Source: Antedon mediterranea | Taxonomy: Eukaryota > Echinodermata > Crinoidea > Comatulida > Antedonidae | NCBI RefSeq assembly: GCF_964355755.1 | Contig: NC_092676.1 | Coordinates: 5,376,288 to 5,440,287, forward strand | Length of the DNA: 64,000 nt | Reading direction: 5' to 3' | Shown: positions 9,901 to 20,200 of the stretch, in pieces | Layout of the letters: every line of letters begins with the position of its first letter | Position numbering within the stretch: position 1 is the first letter of the stretch | Notes under the pieces: model-generated | Database searches by the model: none | What the model was told of the DNA's origin: nothing | What the model saw: the letters and a program-made list of their open reading frames with translations, nothing else | Translations under genes and position numbers: made by a program

Positions 9901-11932
9901 AATAAGTCTCTATGAATCTACAAAACTTATTACTGTACTTACTTACTTATTTTTCCATAAAATAACAAATATGAGTTTGACTTACTGCAGGGCCTGAAGA
10001 CCCAGGAGGTTCAAAATTGGGGGCTAATTCACAGAGACGTTTACATAGCTGAGCATAGGTGAAACTATATTTGGCTTCTTCAAGCGCCTTGTCAAAAATC
10101 TGAAATTAAATTCATAAAAATATGTCAAGTTTATCTGATTCAACAACAAAATTTTAATAAAACATCGGGCAGGGAACTGGCACAAGACAGCAAACCATTT
10201 TTTTACTGGCCAAAAAACATTTGGATTTTAATTGATAATTTTAACACATATATGAAATTTTCTGTGAAAAAATAACCAGCCAAAATTGGCCCGTTACTAG
10301 GAGATTTGACATGCCCGGCATGGCATTTACTGGACCTGTAGTACATCGAATGATAACATGTAGATTCTACCACATATGGAAAATGGTCTCGAAATCCAAT
10401 ATGGAATATAACATTACAGTAGAATCCGTAATAAAGGGGAACCTTCGGGGCAAAATAAAATGTCCCTCAAAAGTGTCATCTAAATATTTTCTAAATTTGT
10501 TTTGGTAGATACCCACATCACTGAGAACACCTGTGAGTTAGGTACTGGCTGGTCTATGCACCTTAAATTGCTGGTAAACGGAAGCAGTGATGTGGGTTCG
10601 ATTGGTCTTGTTTTTATTTTGGTTTTTGTCAAAATTATCTGTTGTATTTAGGTTTAAGGTTAATTTGTTTCATGGTTTTCACAAGAGCCTTGAGCACTTG
10701 TGTGGATTTGTGCGCTGTATAAATCTTATTATTATTATTAAAAAGGGGTTTAATCATAGTGTTAAAACATATTGCTATGCTTTTGTTTTATGGAAATAAT
10801 AAGGGTGTCCCCTGAATAGAGGTGTCCCAAAGGGAAGGGGATCTACTGTAAACGTATTCTAACTCACCAAGAGGATAATTCCTTTAAGTATAGCTTTGGA
10901 GTCTATGCCGACATTAAGTAAATCATTGCAAAGTTTGTCAAATTTTTCAGGGGCGATTTTATTGAGGATTCTGAAAAAAAAAATATTATAATTATTATCT
11001 AGTTAATTAATTTTTATTAACTAGGTTAATTATTATATTCTTAACTAGGTTATAACTGGTTTTTAAACTAGGTTTTGATGACTGTATCTTAAAGCATGGT
11101 TCATAATTGGATGCAATGCTGTAGGTTCAAGCAAGTAAGGTGACCAATCACAAGGGACAGTTCAGAAGGTCCATTGCATCATGATTGGCCATGTTCATGA
11201 TGGTACTTGGCCAAATAACTTGTGACCCTGATTCTTATGCAACAAATAAAAATGATTATGGTCATTGGTCAACTGATGACCTTCTCCTTCTATTAGTTGC
11301 CGTCTTCAACAAGATGAAGCTAGCTCGAAATTGATGATAAATAACTAACCCTCGACAACGACGGAACACAATGTTATGTTTTTCATAGTCTGATATTATT
11401 GAATGACGTTGAGTGCTTGGAGGAACCCATCGTTGAAATTTTCGCGCTGACACATCTTCCCTGTAAATAAAAATCTTTATATTTAAGCAAGCAGGAGGCA
11501 AAATAAATTATATTTTAGCTGTGAAAGGGAGGAGAGTGAGCCCCTAGTATACCTGAATGCAATTTTTTTTTCGTACATAAGTTGGGGACTCCTTATATAA
11601 GTTAACCTAACCTTCTAAATAATCACTGTCACTATAGTACAAAGATTCGAACCCCATATATCGACATGCAAAGTCCATAGCCTAATCCATTCGAACAAGA
11701 AATACATACTAATAATTTTTTTTATGAACCAGGTATTCCCCGGGTATGTGTGTTGTATTGTGTTCTGGGGGTGAACGTGGGATTATACCAGAGGATATAC
11801 GGCGATAATAATGGAATCAAATCATAATTATTGTAGATAGTACCTATTGATAATCTGTGGTGTCTCTTGCAGCCGGTTGGATTCACCGTAATACGCACGA
11901 GAAGCACCACTTCCTTGACGTGGCCCTTCCAC
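137..11932 (-). CDS. EIF4G2: Eukaryotic translation initiation factor 4 gamma 2 (DAP5/NAT1/p97), 3' end outside window
   Basis: An eIF4G-like scaffold for cap-independent and alternative initiation that binds eIF4A and eIF3 but not eIF4E (family knowledge). CDS exons read on the minus strand: 11932-11844, 11460-11350, 10970-10868, 10099-9986, 9201-9135, 8781-8692, 7298-7240, 6925-6815, 6378-6268, 3450-3379, 2901-2658, 1970-1750, 1373-1137, 349-137. All phases agree and give 614 codons in the window. Residues ~57-285 form MIF4G (FRRCRGILNKI, PEKFDKLC, EDLECLCQIMKTIG, ELPARIRF). A Gly/Gln/Asn/Pro-rich linker follows (GTGPGVI, RDMPPRFSK, IQEKPKP), then the start of MA3 from ~543. The order and motifs match vertebrate DAP5 rather than eIF4G1/3, and no eIF4E-binding N-terminal region precedes MIF4G. 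The rest of MA3 and the W2 domain lie off the left edge. The start is GTG (see that entry). Confidence 0.95.
350..1136. repeat. EIF4G2 intron with ~18-24-bp AATCTCTACATAAATCTACAT minisatellite
   Basis: From about 661 to 1128 the intron is a degenerate tandem array built from TCTACATAATCTCTATAAA-like units, roughly twenty copies. The array runs to within about 10 bases of the donor of the exon at 1137-1373. The remaining ~300 bp is AT-rich and includes a fragment near 515-560 (TTATATAGCGCC) that recurs near 3060. Confidence 0.85.
2283..2480 (-). repeat. tRNA-derived SINE fragment in an EIF4G2 intron
   Basis: Read on the minus strand, about 2325-2385 contains TGGTGGTTAACATCC followed by GGTTCAAATCCTGCCTCC, which look like pol III A and B boxes. 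No clean cloverleaf was found, so this looks like a SINE head rather than a tRNA gene. A CAAT microsatellite lies nearby at ~2475-2490. Confidence 0.45.
3131..3283. repeat. MITE family 2 copy (CTCTGTCTACACTATCAAA ends)
   Basis: It starts AAAGCTCTGTCTACACTATC and ends in a decayed inverse (TTTGATAGTGCAAGG). The interior shows the family hallmark CATATCACTACCATATTTAGGCAC. It lies in the EIF4G2 intron 2902-3378. Other copies: 8465-8587, 21857-21990, ~34353-34472, 43947-44148, ~49768-49910. Confidence 0.8.
3552..3690 (+). repeat. 3' part of a tRNA-Glu-like SINE
   Basis: The copy begins in the anticodon arm (TATCAAGCAGGCGG), keeps a perfect T-arm region and GACTTTTTCTC, then continues through CAGTATATCAACGGGCGG to an AT microsatellite. 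It is inverted relative to the fuller copy at 5570-5945, so the two flank the 68-bp minisatellite. A related fragment is at ~14936-15003. Confidence 0.75.
3696..3925. repeat. Hairpin element with a tRNA-like core
   Basis: Arms of about 57 bp (3696-3752 and 3869-3925) are inverted copies with one mismatch seen (CAGTACTCATATTCGG versus CAGTGCTCATATTCGG). Between them, ~3751-3808 has a D-arm/A-box-like TCTAGTGGTATGATACTC, an anticodon-like hairpin CTCGC/GCGAG and a B-box-like GGTTCGAATCCCGCC. The acceptor stem does not close and position 33 is C, so it is not a functional tRNA gene. Confidence 0.7.
3990..5560 (+). repeat. 68-bp minisatellite element in an EIF4G2 intron
   Basis: One unexpanded element copy (~3990-4280) is followed by about 18 near-identical 68-bp units (4313-5515). 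Each runs GACAATGCTGTGGGTATCAG, TGGCTGGATCTCAATGGAGA, TACAAAATAAAATAAGC, ACTGAAAAAAT. Each unit contains a short hairpin (ATCTC CATT GAGAT). The same unit is expanded at 43150-43560 and present once, inverted, at ~29884-30070. Short ORFs reading [12 protein letters not shown] come from the repeat and are not genes. Confidence 0.93.
5570..5685. repeat. Perfect 42-bp inverted repeat around an AT loop
   Basis: The left arm 5570-5611 (CAGTATATCACCGGGCGGTT to CTTTGCCTG) is an exact inverse of 5644-5685. The 32-bp loop is mostly alternating TA. This is a strong cruciform/hairpin candidate. The right arm is the tail of the SINE that continues to 5945. Confidence 0.9.
5748..5818 (-). repeat. tRNA-Glu-like SINE head, anticodon-position ATC
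   Basis: On the minus strand it folds as a 71-nt cloverleaf: acceptor GCCCCAG/TTGGGGC (one G-U), D-arm GTCT/GGAC, anticodon arm TCTGC/GCAGG with loop ATATCAA, T-arm CCGAG/CTCGG. GAC and a T5 run follow, which could terminate pol III. The D-arm resembles tRNA-Glu, but positions 34-36 read ATC. Flanking sequence out to 5945 recurs at ~33690-33840, so this is most likely a SINE, though a transcribed tRNA cannot be excluded. Confidence 0.55.
6986..7124. repeat. Half copy of MITE family 4
   Basis: It carries the internal CAATTTGACYATTTTTTGCT motif and ends at GGGGGACAATAGATCTTTAAA, preceded by a T run. The left half is missing. Full copies are at 20188-20549, 22779-23084, 23498-23783, 24021-24355 and 36385-36646. 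Confidence 0.7.
7445..8333 (+). mobile_element. 5'-truncated, frameshifted non-LTR retrotransposon (LINE)
   Basis: An open frame (~7469-7957) encodes the C-terminal end of a non-LTR reverse transcriptase. Visible motifs are VEHAKLLGVNLDRKLSW, LRYYQAVIRPVLEYACAVWS and QIEHVQRRACNII, typical of Jockey/CR1-like elements. The frame then shifts, and the reading continues to a stop near 8109 (ending FNDW). A 3' region of ~220 bp ends in AATAAAGG and an ATAAATAAAATAAA tail. RT catalytic motifs, endonuclease and ORF1 are absent. It is dead and lies antisense in an EIF4G2 intron. Confidence 0.85.
8465..8587. repeat. MITE family 2 copy
   Basis: Ends are TTAAACTCTGTCTACACTTT and AGTTTGATAGTGTAGACAGGGC. 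Just to the left (8333-8400) is a second, decayed piece of the same family. It shares an EIF4G2 intron with the LINE. Confidence 0.8.
9250..9600. repeat. Fragments of a dispersed repeat shared with 62000-62200
   Basis: The stretches AGGCATGCGAAAATTGAATC and AATCCTGCTAACTTTAACAA, with a CATAACCTCT-like end, have close counterparts at ~62035 and ~62125. This marks two copies of one interspersed family. The other sequence in the intron 9202-9985 is AT-rich and unremarkable. Confidence 0.55.
10429..10850. repeat. MITE family 5 ends interrupted by a SINE
   Basis: The left end (CAGTAGAATCCGTAATAAAG, then GGGGAACCTTCGGGG) and right end (GGGTGTCCCCTGAATAGAGG, then CTACTGTA) belong to one family. Between them, ~10505-10742 ends GAGCACTTGTGTGGATTTGT, then GCGCTGTATAAATC and a TTA-repeat tail, and carries a B-box-like GTGGGTTCGATTGG. 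That is a SINE nested in the MITE. Confidence 0.6.
11090..11235. repeat. Decayed MITE family 3 copy
   Basis: AAAGCATGGTTCATAATTGG and GACCAATCACAAGGGAC match the family 3 head and its CCAAT-type internal motif, with many changes. It lies in the EIF4G2 intron 10971-11349. Confidence 0.5.
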
Positions 11933-11960
11933 TTTGTTAATTGGCGCCAGCTAAAGCACT
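11844..11960 (-). CDS. EIF4G2: EIF4G2 first coding exon with GTG initiator
   Basis: The exon follows a TTTTCAG acceptor and ends at an AATAG|GTACT donor. The frame that runs into the MIF4G exons has a TAG at 11954-11952. After it come only CTG and then GTG (11932-11930) before the conserved N-terminus, which reads (M)EGPRQGSGASR and resembles the EGGASR stretch of vertebrate DAP5. The GTG context is strong (AAA at -3 to -1, G at +4). No in-frame ATG occurs in this or the next four exons; the first is codon 169, inside MIF4G. Initiation at GUG is inferred from this and from the known GUG start of mammalian DAP5. Confidence 0.88.
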
Positions 11961-12648
11961 CTGAAAACACGAACTTTTTTTAATCAAGGCTGTGGACATA
12001 AAAATGTGTAAAAAATAAAATACTGTTCACTCTTCTTCTATTTACATTAAATAAAATCAAGATTTAGGCGTGTTGTCAAGTTCAAAAAGGTAGAGAGCGA
12101 TTCTTGACTCTGCTACTAGGCTTAGTACTAATACAGGTAGTGTAGCCTAGCTAGGGCCTACTAGCTAAAAAAATTACAAACACTATAAAAAACAGGCTGT
12201 AGAGTAGTAGCCTTCTTTTGGGAGTGTTTTAATTAACTTTATTTATCTTCACACACCCTGTGGCTGTAGTAGTAGTAGGCTAAATTTAAAATCTATCCAC
12301 AAACTACACTTATTAGGGACAAGGACTAAACACTAAATACTAAAACTGTAGCCCAGACAAGGCCTAGAGTTTCGTGCTAGGCCTAAACATATAAAGAGGA
12401 AGCATTCTGTTTAATTTGTAGACGGTAGGTACGGTACACCCGTGCAACACAAATGCCAAACGCCGATCGCCATATCGGGCAAATGCAATGGAATAAAACC
12501 GCTAAAATGCTGATTAATTACAATGTTAGAATTAATCAAATAATCCCAGTCTTTATCTAAAAAACATATATTACACAAACATCCCAAATTAAATAAATAA
12601 AGAATAAGATATGATTAATAATTTAAAAAATAAAAACGAAATTCTCAC
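11961..12648 (-). other. EIF4G2: EIF4G2 first intron, no further feature seen
   Basis: This intron separates the untranslated exon from the GTG exon. It is AT-rich with several CTAGGCCTA-like tracts. No exon, RNA gene or repeat family member was recognised. Confidence 0.6.
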
Positions 12649-12729
12649 CAGTATGTAATGTGTATAGTCAACTCTGTTCGTCTTTGTTTTACAACCGATT
12701 GCGACACAAAGAATTTTGGGAAAATTCAT
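12649..12729 (-). promoter_or_regulatory. EIF4G2: EIF4G2 5' untranslated exon and upstream ORF
   Basis: A good donor (ATACTG|GTGAGAA) at 12649/12648 marks a noncoding first exon, joined by a 688-bp intron to the exon at 11960. An ATG at 12729-12727 opens a 34-codon upstream ORF. After splicing it runs through the junction and ends at TAA 11939-11937, four bases before the GTG initiator. Whether it is transcribed depends on the unseen start site. No clear TATA box was recognised. Confidence 0.5.
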
Positions 12730-14240
12730 CCACTATGAAGTGAGCCACCACACATTATCCCCACCTTTAAAATCGCACATTCTTTTTTTGTCTACAAATT
12801 ATAATGTTTTATTTTCAATAAATTGTTAATTAAAAATAATAACACTATATAAGTAAATACAAATAAATTCCTATATTCAATGACATATCCTTTAAAATCT
12901 GATTAAAAACAATTTACCATCGAAAATTGATCAACTTACTTTATTGACACATTGATACATTGTTTTTAATTCTATATGTTAATAATACTAATATTATATA
13001 AGTGTTAAATTATTTTATACATATTTTTATATTTATACCGACTCTCCATTATAGTAAAATAATAATTATAAGAATGGGCAACCTCATGTTATAACTTGAT
13101 CGATTGTGTCTTACTTAAAGAACGGCATAACGGTACTATACATACAGTCTATTCATAGATCTCTATGGTCTATGTATAATAGTGACGTTTTTCCTTGAGA
13201 AACAAAAATAAGATATATAATCATATAATTTCAATAAAAATAATAATTTTCTAAGCCAGTCCAATACCTTCATGATCAGTAAGAATGGTTGCCATACAAA
13301 TATTTTCGGTCTTATTGATCATGACGGTAGATTATTAGACTCAGGAAATTAAAACATCACTATCGAAGGCAATATGAACGGTTCCTAGTTCTATACAATT
13401 TCTCAATAAAGCCAAAAACATTGAAATGAATTTGATTGAAAAAAAAACAAACCCAAAAATGTATCAATTTTTTAATAAAGTTAAAATAATTTAAAATGTG
13501 TCCAAAATCACATACAAATTAATTTCTGACTATGGTATACACTAGTCGAAGGGGTCCATAGCATAACTCGACAATAATTAATAACATCAGTGTAATCATG
13601 GATAAAATAGCACACGTGCTTTTTTACCCATTTAAACAATCATTCCGCGCCGGGTCTTTCCAAAGTATTGACCAATCATCACGGAGGATGGAACGTGGCC
13701 GGTAGGGAACTAACTTTTTAATTGTTGCCGGTAGATGAACTTTATCGCTTAGCAAAGGCACTTTGGTATTAGAAGCCTATATATTAAATTAATATATAGG
13801 CTTCTAAGTATAGTTTGTATTAGTAGTACGTAATATTTTTTGGCCTACTCAATTCCCTTTGATGATATTAGGCCTCATGTCGAAAATATGTGTATACCAG
13901 TCGGTGCCCATAACTAGGGTAAGAACCAAAGATCGATCTCGGGTAGGGACCTCGCCAGGGACCGGGGAGCTTTTGCACGAGCACGTAAAACGTTAACTTT
14001 AACTTTATTCGTATCCATACTATCGCAAAAAAAGAGTAAAGACTAAACCTAATGGATACATAAGCAACTGTGACACACAAGATTTTAGAGATGTAGAGAA
14101 CATTGGGATAAAAAAACAAAACTTTTTTTTGGAAACTGGAAGGTTACGTTTCTTTGATATCGCCGACTGTTGTTAGCGCCCCCTATAAGGCATAACGCTC
14201 ACATAGCAACTAATCCATTTTCCACACTGCTTTGAACATA
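12730..14240. promoter_or_regulatory. Divergent intergenic region between EIF4G2 and the adenylate-kinase-like gene
   Basis: The two genes are transcribed away from each other, so both promoters should lie here. No TATA box or start site could be assigned. It holds a perfect 39-bp palindrome (13769-13807), a GC-richer stretch near 13640-13760, and nothing that reads as coding. Confidence 0.55.
13769..13807. repeat. 39-bp perfect palindrome
   Basis: Arms TTAGAAGCCTATATATTAA and its exact inverse flank a single central A. It sits between the two divergent genes. Confidence 0.9.
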
Positions 14241-14273
14241 ATGAAAAGGAGGAACGCAGATTTGGATTACTAA
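14241..14273 (+). promoter_or_regulatory. Upstream ORF ending 2 nt before the main ATG
   Basis: ATG at 14241 opens ten sense codons and ends with TAA at 14271-14273. AC and then the ATG at 14276 follow. It matters only if the transcript starts upstream of 14241, which cannot be seen here. Confidence 0.45.
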
Positions 14274-14275
14274 AC

Positions 14276-17200
14276 ATGGGATGTGGAAATAGTAAGGAAG
14301 AAAGCAGTGAAGATGGGGGAATCACTAACAGAAGACCCCTTGTTGAAATTGAGGTTGGCAGCAATGTCAAGAAAACGGGAATTGTGTTCGTATTCGGTAA
14401 GAAAAATGACGTAATAAATCTGTGATTGAGTGGGACCGTGAGTGACTACCCGGACGGTTGGCGGTACGACGACAACGTACAAATGCACTTTCGTCGCCCT
14501 TGGATGGTTCTGTATGGTTATAACTTTTGTGGGTTGTTTTAGCCCTGTCACTGTCAGTTCATCATCTCTTCTTCTCATTTTTAGAGTTAATAAGACCAAA
14601 CTTGTTAGGACTATATAGTTGTACTCGACTACAAACAAGGATATTAATATTTATTTGGTGAAATTACTAATTAATTATATTTGCCATCATAAATAAAAAG
14701 ATTTCTTTCCTAATTATGATTATAAATTATATTATTATTACTAATTAGGGCCTAGGCCTAGGCCTAATAATAAATATTTGTTATTTAATAATGAAATTCA
14801 TACTGTATATATCTAGGCCTAGGCCTAGGCCCTAGGTCTATTGTATTGAATGAGATTAATTTCATTTATATTTATAAATAATTCAATTAACCAAGTAGAA
14901 GTTTAAAGTTTGAATCTTGATTGGAGTGCTTTTCTCAATCTCACACTCACAGATTTCATCATAAATGAATTAATTTTCAGTATATCACTAATTGGTGGTT
15001 TAGAATTTTTCTATGCTTATGAATTTAAATAAATTCCATGAAATAATACTGTTAACAGATAATTGTGAAGAAGCCATAAATGAATAATTCTTTATAACAT
15101 TAAATACATAGGCCTAGTATTTATTTATAGAAAATATGCAAAATTCTACTCTTATACAATACAACAGATTGCAGTTATTAGTAAATTCACAGATATGTCA
15201 GTTGCATATAAACGTACACAGATTGAACCTGCTACAGTATGAAGGCGAAAATATTGCTGAATAATTTTACATACTGATTGAAAAGATTGCCTGCCAACGT
15301 GAACTTGTGCTCAAACCATGAAGGAATAACAATAAATCTCTGACTAAAAAATCAATAAATAATCAGACAATTTAATAGCCTATTACAAATTTACCTTGCT
15401 TAAGAATCAATATTTATGCAATTGAAAATCAGTACATGACTATTGTGTATAGTGCTTTATACTACAGTAATCTAAAATTGTGTTAAAGTTATTTTACTAT
15501 GGTAGAAACTCTGTTCAGGAGACACCTTTGGGACTCAATAAATGTCACAATAATGCAGTATGTAGCCAGGGTTTCTACTGAATAGAGGTTGGTTGTCTTG
15601 TAGTGTATATTGTACACTGGCGAAAATAGTCCCTGATTAAATGGTGGACATAGCACTGACAACATAATTGTACACATGTTCTTATGTTTATTTTAATAAT
15701 ATTGAATCAGTTTGACATTTAGCCTTAATCATAATATTATAGCATCAGACACACTGGTATTTCTAATAAAGGAACTCAATATGGCTTTATCATTATATAG
15801 CCTTTAGACATTGTAGTGTGTATGTATGTTTTAAGCTGCAAATACATCGTGTGTACGTGTGACAACATCATCCATGCAATGCCTCAGGGAGCATTCATCT
15901 TGATCAAGCTAATTCATCATACCAATTTCAGTGACTGAGATGATAGCAATAATTATGATATAAATAAGCAGTATGGATAGTCAGAAATTATCATGATTTG
16001 AATGTTTCATGTGGAGAGGAAGATCATTGCAATTTAGAATTGATGTTATAAATTCTTATACAGACAACCCCTATTAAAGGGATACCTTTGGGACAGAACA
16101 AAGTGTTCTCTTTAGGGATGAACAGTACCCTGAATTGGCTATGTGTTTAAACATTACAGTTCCCCAGTGCTACTGTAGAGTGGAACTCCTATGGGGACAC
16201 CTTTGGGACTCAAGTGTCCTCTTAGAGCTTGGTTCCCACTAGGACGCAAGCCAAGCATGTAGACGCAATGCAAACCAGTTGACCAATGACAAGCGACCAT
16301 CAAATAAATCCATCGCTTGTGATTGGTCAAATCCTTTACGTTGCGTTACGTCGTTTTGTTGTGTCTCTAGTGGAAACCAAACATTATTATTATTATTATT
16401 ATTATTATAGTAGTAGTAGTCCCCTAGATGGGTGTTGGCTGTAGTGTTTTAATGGCCCTTGTTCATTTCATAGGACAGTATTGCCATAAGGGGGTGTTCC
16501 CCTAGATAGTAGTTTTACTGTACATTAGAAACCTCTATTAAAGGGACACCCTTGGACTTAAGTGTCCTCTTAATGGGGATGTACCCTGGATAGGGACACC
16601 TATGAGACCAACAAATTGTTCCATTAATTAGGGTATTTTTAGCAATAAAAACATCTATACCCAAAGACTTGTTAGGAAGAGATTGTTAATTTACAATGGA
16701 CAAAATTTGATATTGCCAATCCTATACCAGTATGTTAAACTAAATGTTAGATTCAATAAAAAAAAATTTTACTTTTCGAGTTTTATACTGTATCTCGTTC
16801 TTCGAGGAGAATAGATATAATATTGTCAGTTTATCCAGGTAAGCGGCACCAACACCACTGTTGGTTTTTACGTAAATAACTAAAAGTTAATTTCTTTGCT
16901 AATTGACTACTGTAGGTGGGCCTGGATCAAAGAAGGGTCGCATTGTGGATGACCTTGTGCACATGTATGGATTCAGGTCATTAATAGTCGAAGACATGAT
17001 TGCAAGAGAGCTTCCCAAGAAAATACAGAGTCCAATCGCTGTCGGCAACACAAGAGAAATGGCGAAATTACTGTCGGTAAGTATCGTCACACCATTCAAT
17101 TATCTCAATGATGGAACGCAATCGTCTTAATGAATAAATATTGCGTCTCTTTGAGTAGAGTTTATATTGACATGGGATTGTCTGAATCTCACATCCGGGT

Positions 17201-20200
17201 ATTGTTAAATCTCTGTATATTTTTTTTCCTAATATCTATTTGATAGTAAAAATGCTATACAGTAGTATAGTATCTTCTTTATAAAAATCAGGGGAGGGGA
17301 TAAATGGGTGTCTCGTATTCACATTTTCCCTAAACTTTCATTGACAAAGTTCCAATGAAAAAAATAAATTGTAATATTCAATAATTTATTTATCATTTAA
17401 AAACATGTTTTGTGGCCTTTAATTTAAGTATTTAAAAGATACAGTTTAAAATTTTTTTTTTATTAAAAATGTTTTTACAATAAAAATGCAAGATAACTTA
17501 ATATTTGCCATGAATGAAATATATTTATAAATAAAAATGGACTCTAGAAATATTTTTTGCCTCTTTTTTCATCTGCAATGTTCACAGGCTCAGAAATTAA
17601 ATATTTTCTTAAAAATTTCTTTCGAATGATTATGAAGGAAGATATGTGCAATTATTCATCCTGAAATATCATAATGTCAAATTCACCATCCTACGAGGAT
17701 CTTGTGAAATGTAAACCCATTTCTACTCTTCAGTAAATGCCAATGTTGGTCATAAATTTCTACATCTTCAAGCATTCTCTACCTTAATTGAAAATATCCT
17801 GGAATATTGCCAGAGTGTCAATTCTCTCTGAGTTGATTGTCTTGAAGAAAGTAATTGCAATCTATAGTAGTATCTTCTATGATTTACCTTTGAGTAAAGT
17901 AGGGCCTGTCATCTATGAGATGAGCAATGTGCAAGCACCGAAAAGACAAGCTCATCATCAAACATGGCCACCATAGTCATTTTATTGTAATGTGAAACCT
18001 CTATTGAAGAATGGTATTTTTTGGGCCTATTTCTGGCACTGACAAAAAATCAAGTATTTTTCAACTCTGACCTTTTAAGGTGAGAGGTCAAATTCCAACC
18101 ATGATTTACTTAAATAAATTGCATCATTTATAGCCAAACCATTATGTTATATTTAAACCCCACCGTTCAAATTTGTTTGACATTTGTTGTGTTGTAAAGG
18201 ATGGGCTTAAAATAATGCCACCCTCAAATTGTAAGTGGATGGGCTTATAACCGAGACGGTAATACCAGGGAAGAGTTAACTCTTCCCTGGTAATACCTAC
18301 TCTGTTTATTTCAGAGGCTCAGGAAATGAAAAAGATGATAAGCTGAACAGTTGAGTTCATTTACTTAGAAATATGATCCAGATATTTAGTTGGCATATGA
18401 TAATTTGTGTTCGTGTTTCTCAGTCAAACCAATATAAGCAGTAAAACATGAAACAGTAAACCTTTATTAGATGGAAATCGAGTGTTTTCATTACGCTAGT
18501 AGCACTTTGGTTTTAACGCGATATCCCAGTTGTAGCTTGCCTCAAAGTTATAATCAACATTTTATCAGCTTCACAATCCATATTCTGTACTATTAATGTT
18601 TATTGACTTTAACAGTACACATTGTTACAACCAAGTATGGCGTAGGTTTGAAATGCCTAAAATGCAAGGCGGTTTGAGGAGTGAACAGACAAATTTCATA
18701 ATAAATTTCAGAAATTGGTAACAAATTCAGTACGTTACAAGTACTGTACATACAACAATTAAATACAGCTTAATTTAAGCAAATAATAATACTTAATAAC
18801 AGATTTTTCTAAAGAATGTTTTCACTCGTATTTTAATATGAGATATACGTACGTTGCTGTGTTTGCATGGCTCGCCCTTTCATCTTGGTGAGAAGTTCAA
18901 AATCAACCAGACTGGAGTAGTCTATTTTTTAAAATATTGCCATTGTTTTTCTTTCTTCTGTTATCATCCTTTTATTATTATTAATTATTATATCTTGCTT
19001 TATTTTCTTTTCTTATGATGTTTGAAAATCATGTCAACACTAATATTCCAATAAATATAATATTTTTTTAATCAATGATATTCCGGCATTTTAACTTTTT
19101 AAGACCTAATTGCATGGATAATAATATCAAACACTAGTAGTAGTAGTAGTAGTAGTAGTACTGTAGTAGTAATAGTACTGTATTAATTTAAGATATTATT
19201 AATAGTATACTAATTTAATATTTTTGAAATTATTATTTATCATTTGTTTATTCAACCTCTTGTAATAAAGTCAAAATAACATCATGTCTCATAAATATTC
19301 AAATTACAACAAATATTTAATAAATATTTAATTTATTTCAGAATTTTAAAACAATATTATGCACAATTTTATCAGAAATTGTCAGATGTGGAATTCTAAT
19401 TATAATATGCAATAACACTGTACTTACTATTTAACATAAAGCTATCTTAATATTTATTTATTGTTATTGTTCGGTGATAAATTATAGGATACAAAAAGCT
19501 ATCATATTTCTGTGATATGATATAATAATCATAATTTATTGAATGCAATTGACTTGCCGCTGCCTTCAAAATAGAAATATATTGACAGAATATTAAAAAA
19601 AAAAATGTTATTTTCAATTCAATTGTACAGTCTACAGTACGCTAGCCATTTGCATTTTTAAATGGCGATTAGTCAGAGGACAAAAGATATCTTTTACAAA
19701 ACTGCCAAAAATAAATTTCCATTAAGAAAACATTTGTCAGCCAGGCTCTGGGTAAAGTTTTCCATAAACCACAAAAGAAAATTTGGCTAAAGAATTTACA
19801 ATTGCCGAAAAATGAATCACGACCGTTCACCAGTTCTAAAATAAAGCAAATTTCATCTTCGTTTTTAGTGTAGACAGTATTTTTATTTATCTCAGCAAAT
19901 AAAAATGTTATTCCACTGTAACAATAGTGAGAACATTCTAGCTAAATGCAGTTTTAATAGGAATTCTTATTATCCCTAGAACCCTTTAAAAAATTTAAAG
20001 GGGACACCCTCAGTTCCCTGAATGCTGTAGGACATAGAGTTAAAACATACTGTATATTTCCAACTATTTTGTTTCATGGGAACATGTCCCCTTAATAGAG
20101 GTACTGTATGCCCTATTATAATAGGGGTGTCATAAAGAAACAATTTAAAGAAACTTTCAAATTTTCAATGAAATAAAATTCTTTTTATTAAAGATGTATT

